In this document: positions 7,313 to 7,668 of the stretch, in pieces
Numbering within the stretch: position 1 is the stretch's first letter
Layout of the letters: each line of letters opens with the position of its first letter
NCBI GenBank assembly: GCA_934378195.1
Contig: CAKRPO010000078.1
Span: forward strand, 1 to 7,668
Source: an uncultured Blautia sp.
GTDB lineage: Bacteria > Bacillota > Clostridia > Lachnospirales > Lachnospiraceae
Direction: 5' to 3'
DNA length: 7,668 nucleotides
The notes under the pieces: model-generated
The model's input: only the letters and a program-made list of their open reading frames with translations
Told to the model about the DNA's origin: nothing
Databases searched by the model: none
Position numbers and translations under genes: made by a program

Positions 7313-7519
7313 GTTAAGTAGTTCTTCTTGTTTCAGATAGGAAGTTGGCTGACTTTACTTTGATTGGAAGAACGGAAATTGATGTTGTGGGGATATGCAT
7401 TGATTTCTTTATTGGATTTTTTGAGGAAGGTTTTGTTGGTTGTATTTGGGAACAGGAATCGTAGTGTGGCTGCTGCGATTCCGCTAAAATAAAAAATATT
7501 TTTAAAGGAGAATTTTCGA
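7313..7519 (+). promoter_or_regulatory. Gene-free gap ahead of ygeW, with hairpins and the ygeW ribosome site
   Basis: No convincing gene is seen in these roughly 200 bases, which are T/G-rich and C-poor on the plus strand, unlike the flanking genes. Two perfect inverted repeats occur: GTTCTTC/GAAGAAC (7321-7327, 7367-7373) enclosing AAGT/ACTT, and GGAATCG/CGATTCC (7455-7461, 7476-7482; 14-nt loop). A 12-bp palindrome AAAAATATTTTT (7492-7503) runs into AAAGGAGAA (7504-7512), 9 nt from the ygeW ATG when measured from GGAG. No well-spaced -35/-10 pair was found, so how ygeW is transcribed is unclear: by read-through or from a non-sigma-A promoter. No riboswitch class was recognised. Confidence 0.45.
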
Positions 7520-7668
7520 ATGAAAACATTACAGGATTATATCGATAAACTCAACAGCTTAAATTTCAAGGAAATGTACAATAATGACTTTTTCTGGACA
7601 TGGGACAAAACAGACGAAGAACTCGAAGCAGTATTCACAGTAGCTGATGCTCTCCGTTTCATGAGAGA
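7520..7668 (+). CDS. ygeW: YgeW-type carbamoyltransferase, N-terminal fragment cut by window
   Basis: Only the first 49 codons from ATG 7520 are present (MKTLQDYIDKLNSLN..., then DFFWTWDKTDEELEAVFTVADALRFMR). The pattern D-F-x-x-T-W-x-x-T-x-x-E-L and the following helix resemble the opening of E. coli YgeW and related aspartate/ornithine carbamoyltransferase-fold proteins, where this segment precedes the carbamoyl-phosphate site. The STxxRT-type binding motif would lie beyond the window, so activity cannot be judged. AAAGGAGAA provides a good ribosome site. YgeW family proteins are thought to move a carbamoyl group between a ureido substrate and phosphate, linking purine-ring breakdown to carbamoyl phosphate and ATP. 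Gene order here is dpaL-ygeY-gap-ygeW, whereas E. coli has ygeW-ygeX-ygeY. Confidence 0.75.
   Translation, partial: MKTLQDYIDKLNSLNFKEMYNNDFFWTWDKTDEELEAVFTVADALRFMR

Noticed and set aside
7314..7529. A 71-codon minus-strand open frame in the gap
   Set aside because: It has no ribosome site, overlaps the ygeW start and has a low-complexity Ser/Lys/Pro composition. Its end near the minus-type terminator is noted but insufficient.

Overview
The window looks like chromosomal DNA of an anaerobic gut-type Clostridia, most likely Lachnospiraceae-like. This rests on the strong AGGAGG-type ribosome binding sites, moderate GC with AT-rich intergenic DNA, a DUF1015 gene, and a DpaL/YgeY/YgeW set typical of anaerobic purine-degrading Firmicutes and enterobacteria. 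The assignment is inference from gene content, not a database match. Seven protein genes are supported, two of them cut by the window edges. No tRNA, rRNA, CRISPR array, insertion sequence or prophage gene was seen.

The layout is two divergent blocks leaving a control region at about 4437-4670. Leftward (minus strand), a DUF1015 protein (start 4436) is followed by a compact three-gene cluster. It encodes an SPFH-domain protein with two C-terminal zinc ribbons (like B. subtilis YdjI), a protein with two N-terminal zinc ribbons and a C-terminal membrane anchor (like YdjG), and a secreted or anchored TPM-domain protein (like YdjH) that runs off the left edge. The last three are spaced 17 and 0 nt apart and are probably translated together. 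In Bacillus subtilis the same three families sit behind pspA in a cell-envelope-stress operon. Here no pspA lies between the cluster and the DUF1015 gene.

Rightward (plus strand), 2,3-diaminopropionate ammonia-lyase (dpaL/ygeX) and the M20 metallohydrolase YgeY form a probable operon. An inverted-repeat terminator and a gene-poor gap of about 200 nt follow, and then the start of a YgeW-type carbamoyltransferase, cut by the right edge. These three families recur together in clusters linked to anaerobic purine/uric acid breakdown and selenium-dependent hydroxylases. In that scheme a ureido/diaminopropionate-type intermediate is opened, decarbamoylated and finally cleaved by DpaL to pyruvate and ammonia.

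The divergent control region holds two good sigma-A promoters, one per direction. Between them are three T7 tracts at exactly 20-bp spacing, which should bend the DNA and may act as an UP element for dpaL. The most useful leads are this promoter architecture, the DGHHR-motif DUF1015 gene divergent from a diaminopropionate lyase, the unusual gene order of the SPFH/zinc-ribbon/TPM trio, and the structured gap ahead of ygeW. Nothing here by itself proves a wholly new system.
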